From Clostridiales bacterium UBA4698 (lineage in GTDB: Bacteria > Bacillota > Clostridia > TANB77 > UBA1234): a stretch of DNA of 64,000 nt. The DNA lies in contig DHKI01000014.1 in assembly GCA_002404755.1 (NCBI GenBank), positions 17,299 through 81,298 of the forward strand, written 5' to 3'. The first letter of the stretch is position 1. The number at the start of each line of letters is the position of its first letter. Position numbers and translations under genes: made by a program. The notes under the pieces were generated by a model, which was given only the letters and a program-made list of their open reading frames with translations, was not told where the DNA came from and ran no database searches. Below, one piece after another: positions 63,977 through 64,000 of the stretch.

Positions 63977-64000
63977 ATATAATTCATTTGTGATAATGTC

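Overview
The window comes from a low-GC, endospore-forming Firmicute of the Clostridia type. The evidence is the complete spoIIIA operon, SpoIID next to a SpoIIQ-like M23 protein, SipL-like, YunB, Veg and PdaA proteins, a glmS ribozyme, GatCAB, and strong AT bias. All names rest on reading translations and motifs by eye; no database was searched.

Layout. (1) Positions 1-7321 hold most of a filamentous-phage (inovirus) prophage: an SSB-like protein, major coat protein, coat terminator, Zot/pI ATPase, small membrane and Cys-rich proteins, a large pIII-like adhesin, a pVI-like protein, a hairpin-rich noncoding region, a gene II-type replication protein and a tyrosine integrase. It abuts the 3' end of tRNA-Thr(CGU); its left end lies outside the window. 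(2) 7.4-17.1 kb: gatCAB, rsgA, a Toprim/DUF4435-like gene, small Cys-rich proteins, cdaA, tRNA-Leu(UAA), pdaA and a long inverted-repeat element. (3) 17.2-32.0 kb: a U32 peptidase (RlhA type), FG-GAP protein, RNHCP protein, TGS-uridine kinase-like protein, a patch of decayed genes (22.6-26.1 kb), miaB, efp and cysS. (4) 32.2-38.0 kb: spoIIIAA-AH on the minus strand. (5) 38.2-45.5 kb: genes of atypical codon use and a MacB-like ABC system. (6) 45.7-54.3 kb: hisS, glmM, a GlmU-like acetyltransferase, glmS with its ribozyme, the SpoIIQ-like gene and spoIID, with the second copy of the inverted-repeat element. (7) 54.5-63.9 kb: infC-rpmI-rplT with an attenuator leader, rplM-rpsI with a leader, a LysM-3D protein, yunB, a sipL-like gene, veg and uvrA.

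The most striking signal concerns the codon CGG. Four conserved genes (uvrA, spoIIIAA, spoIIIAE twice, yunB) are interrupted by a +1 frame change. At all five sites the interrupting 0-frame codon is CGG, and dropping its C restores the expected protein with a glycine codon GGN. In the genes that look native I found no other in-frame CGG. Five genes with foreign-looking composition or decay (the DUF4435-like gene, a PemK-like gene, the 45.2-kb gene, the LysM-3D gene and a PHP fragment) do use CGG as apparent Arg. This suggests either programmed +1 frameshifting at an unassigned CGG codon or a sequence-specific error; it is the main lead in the window.
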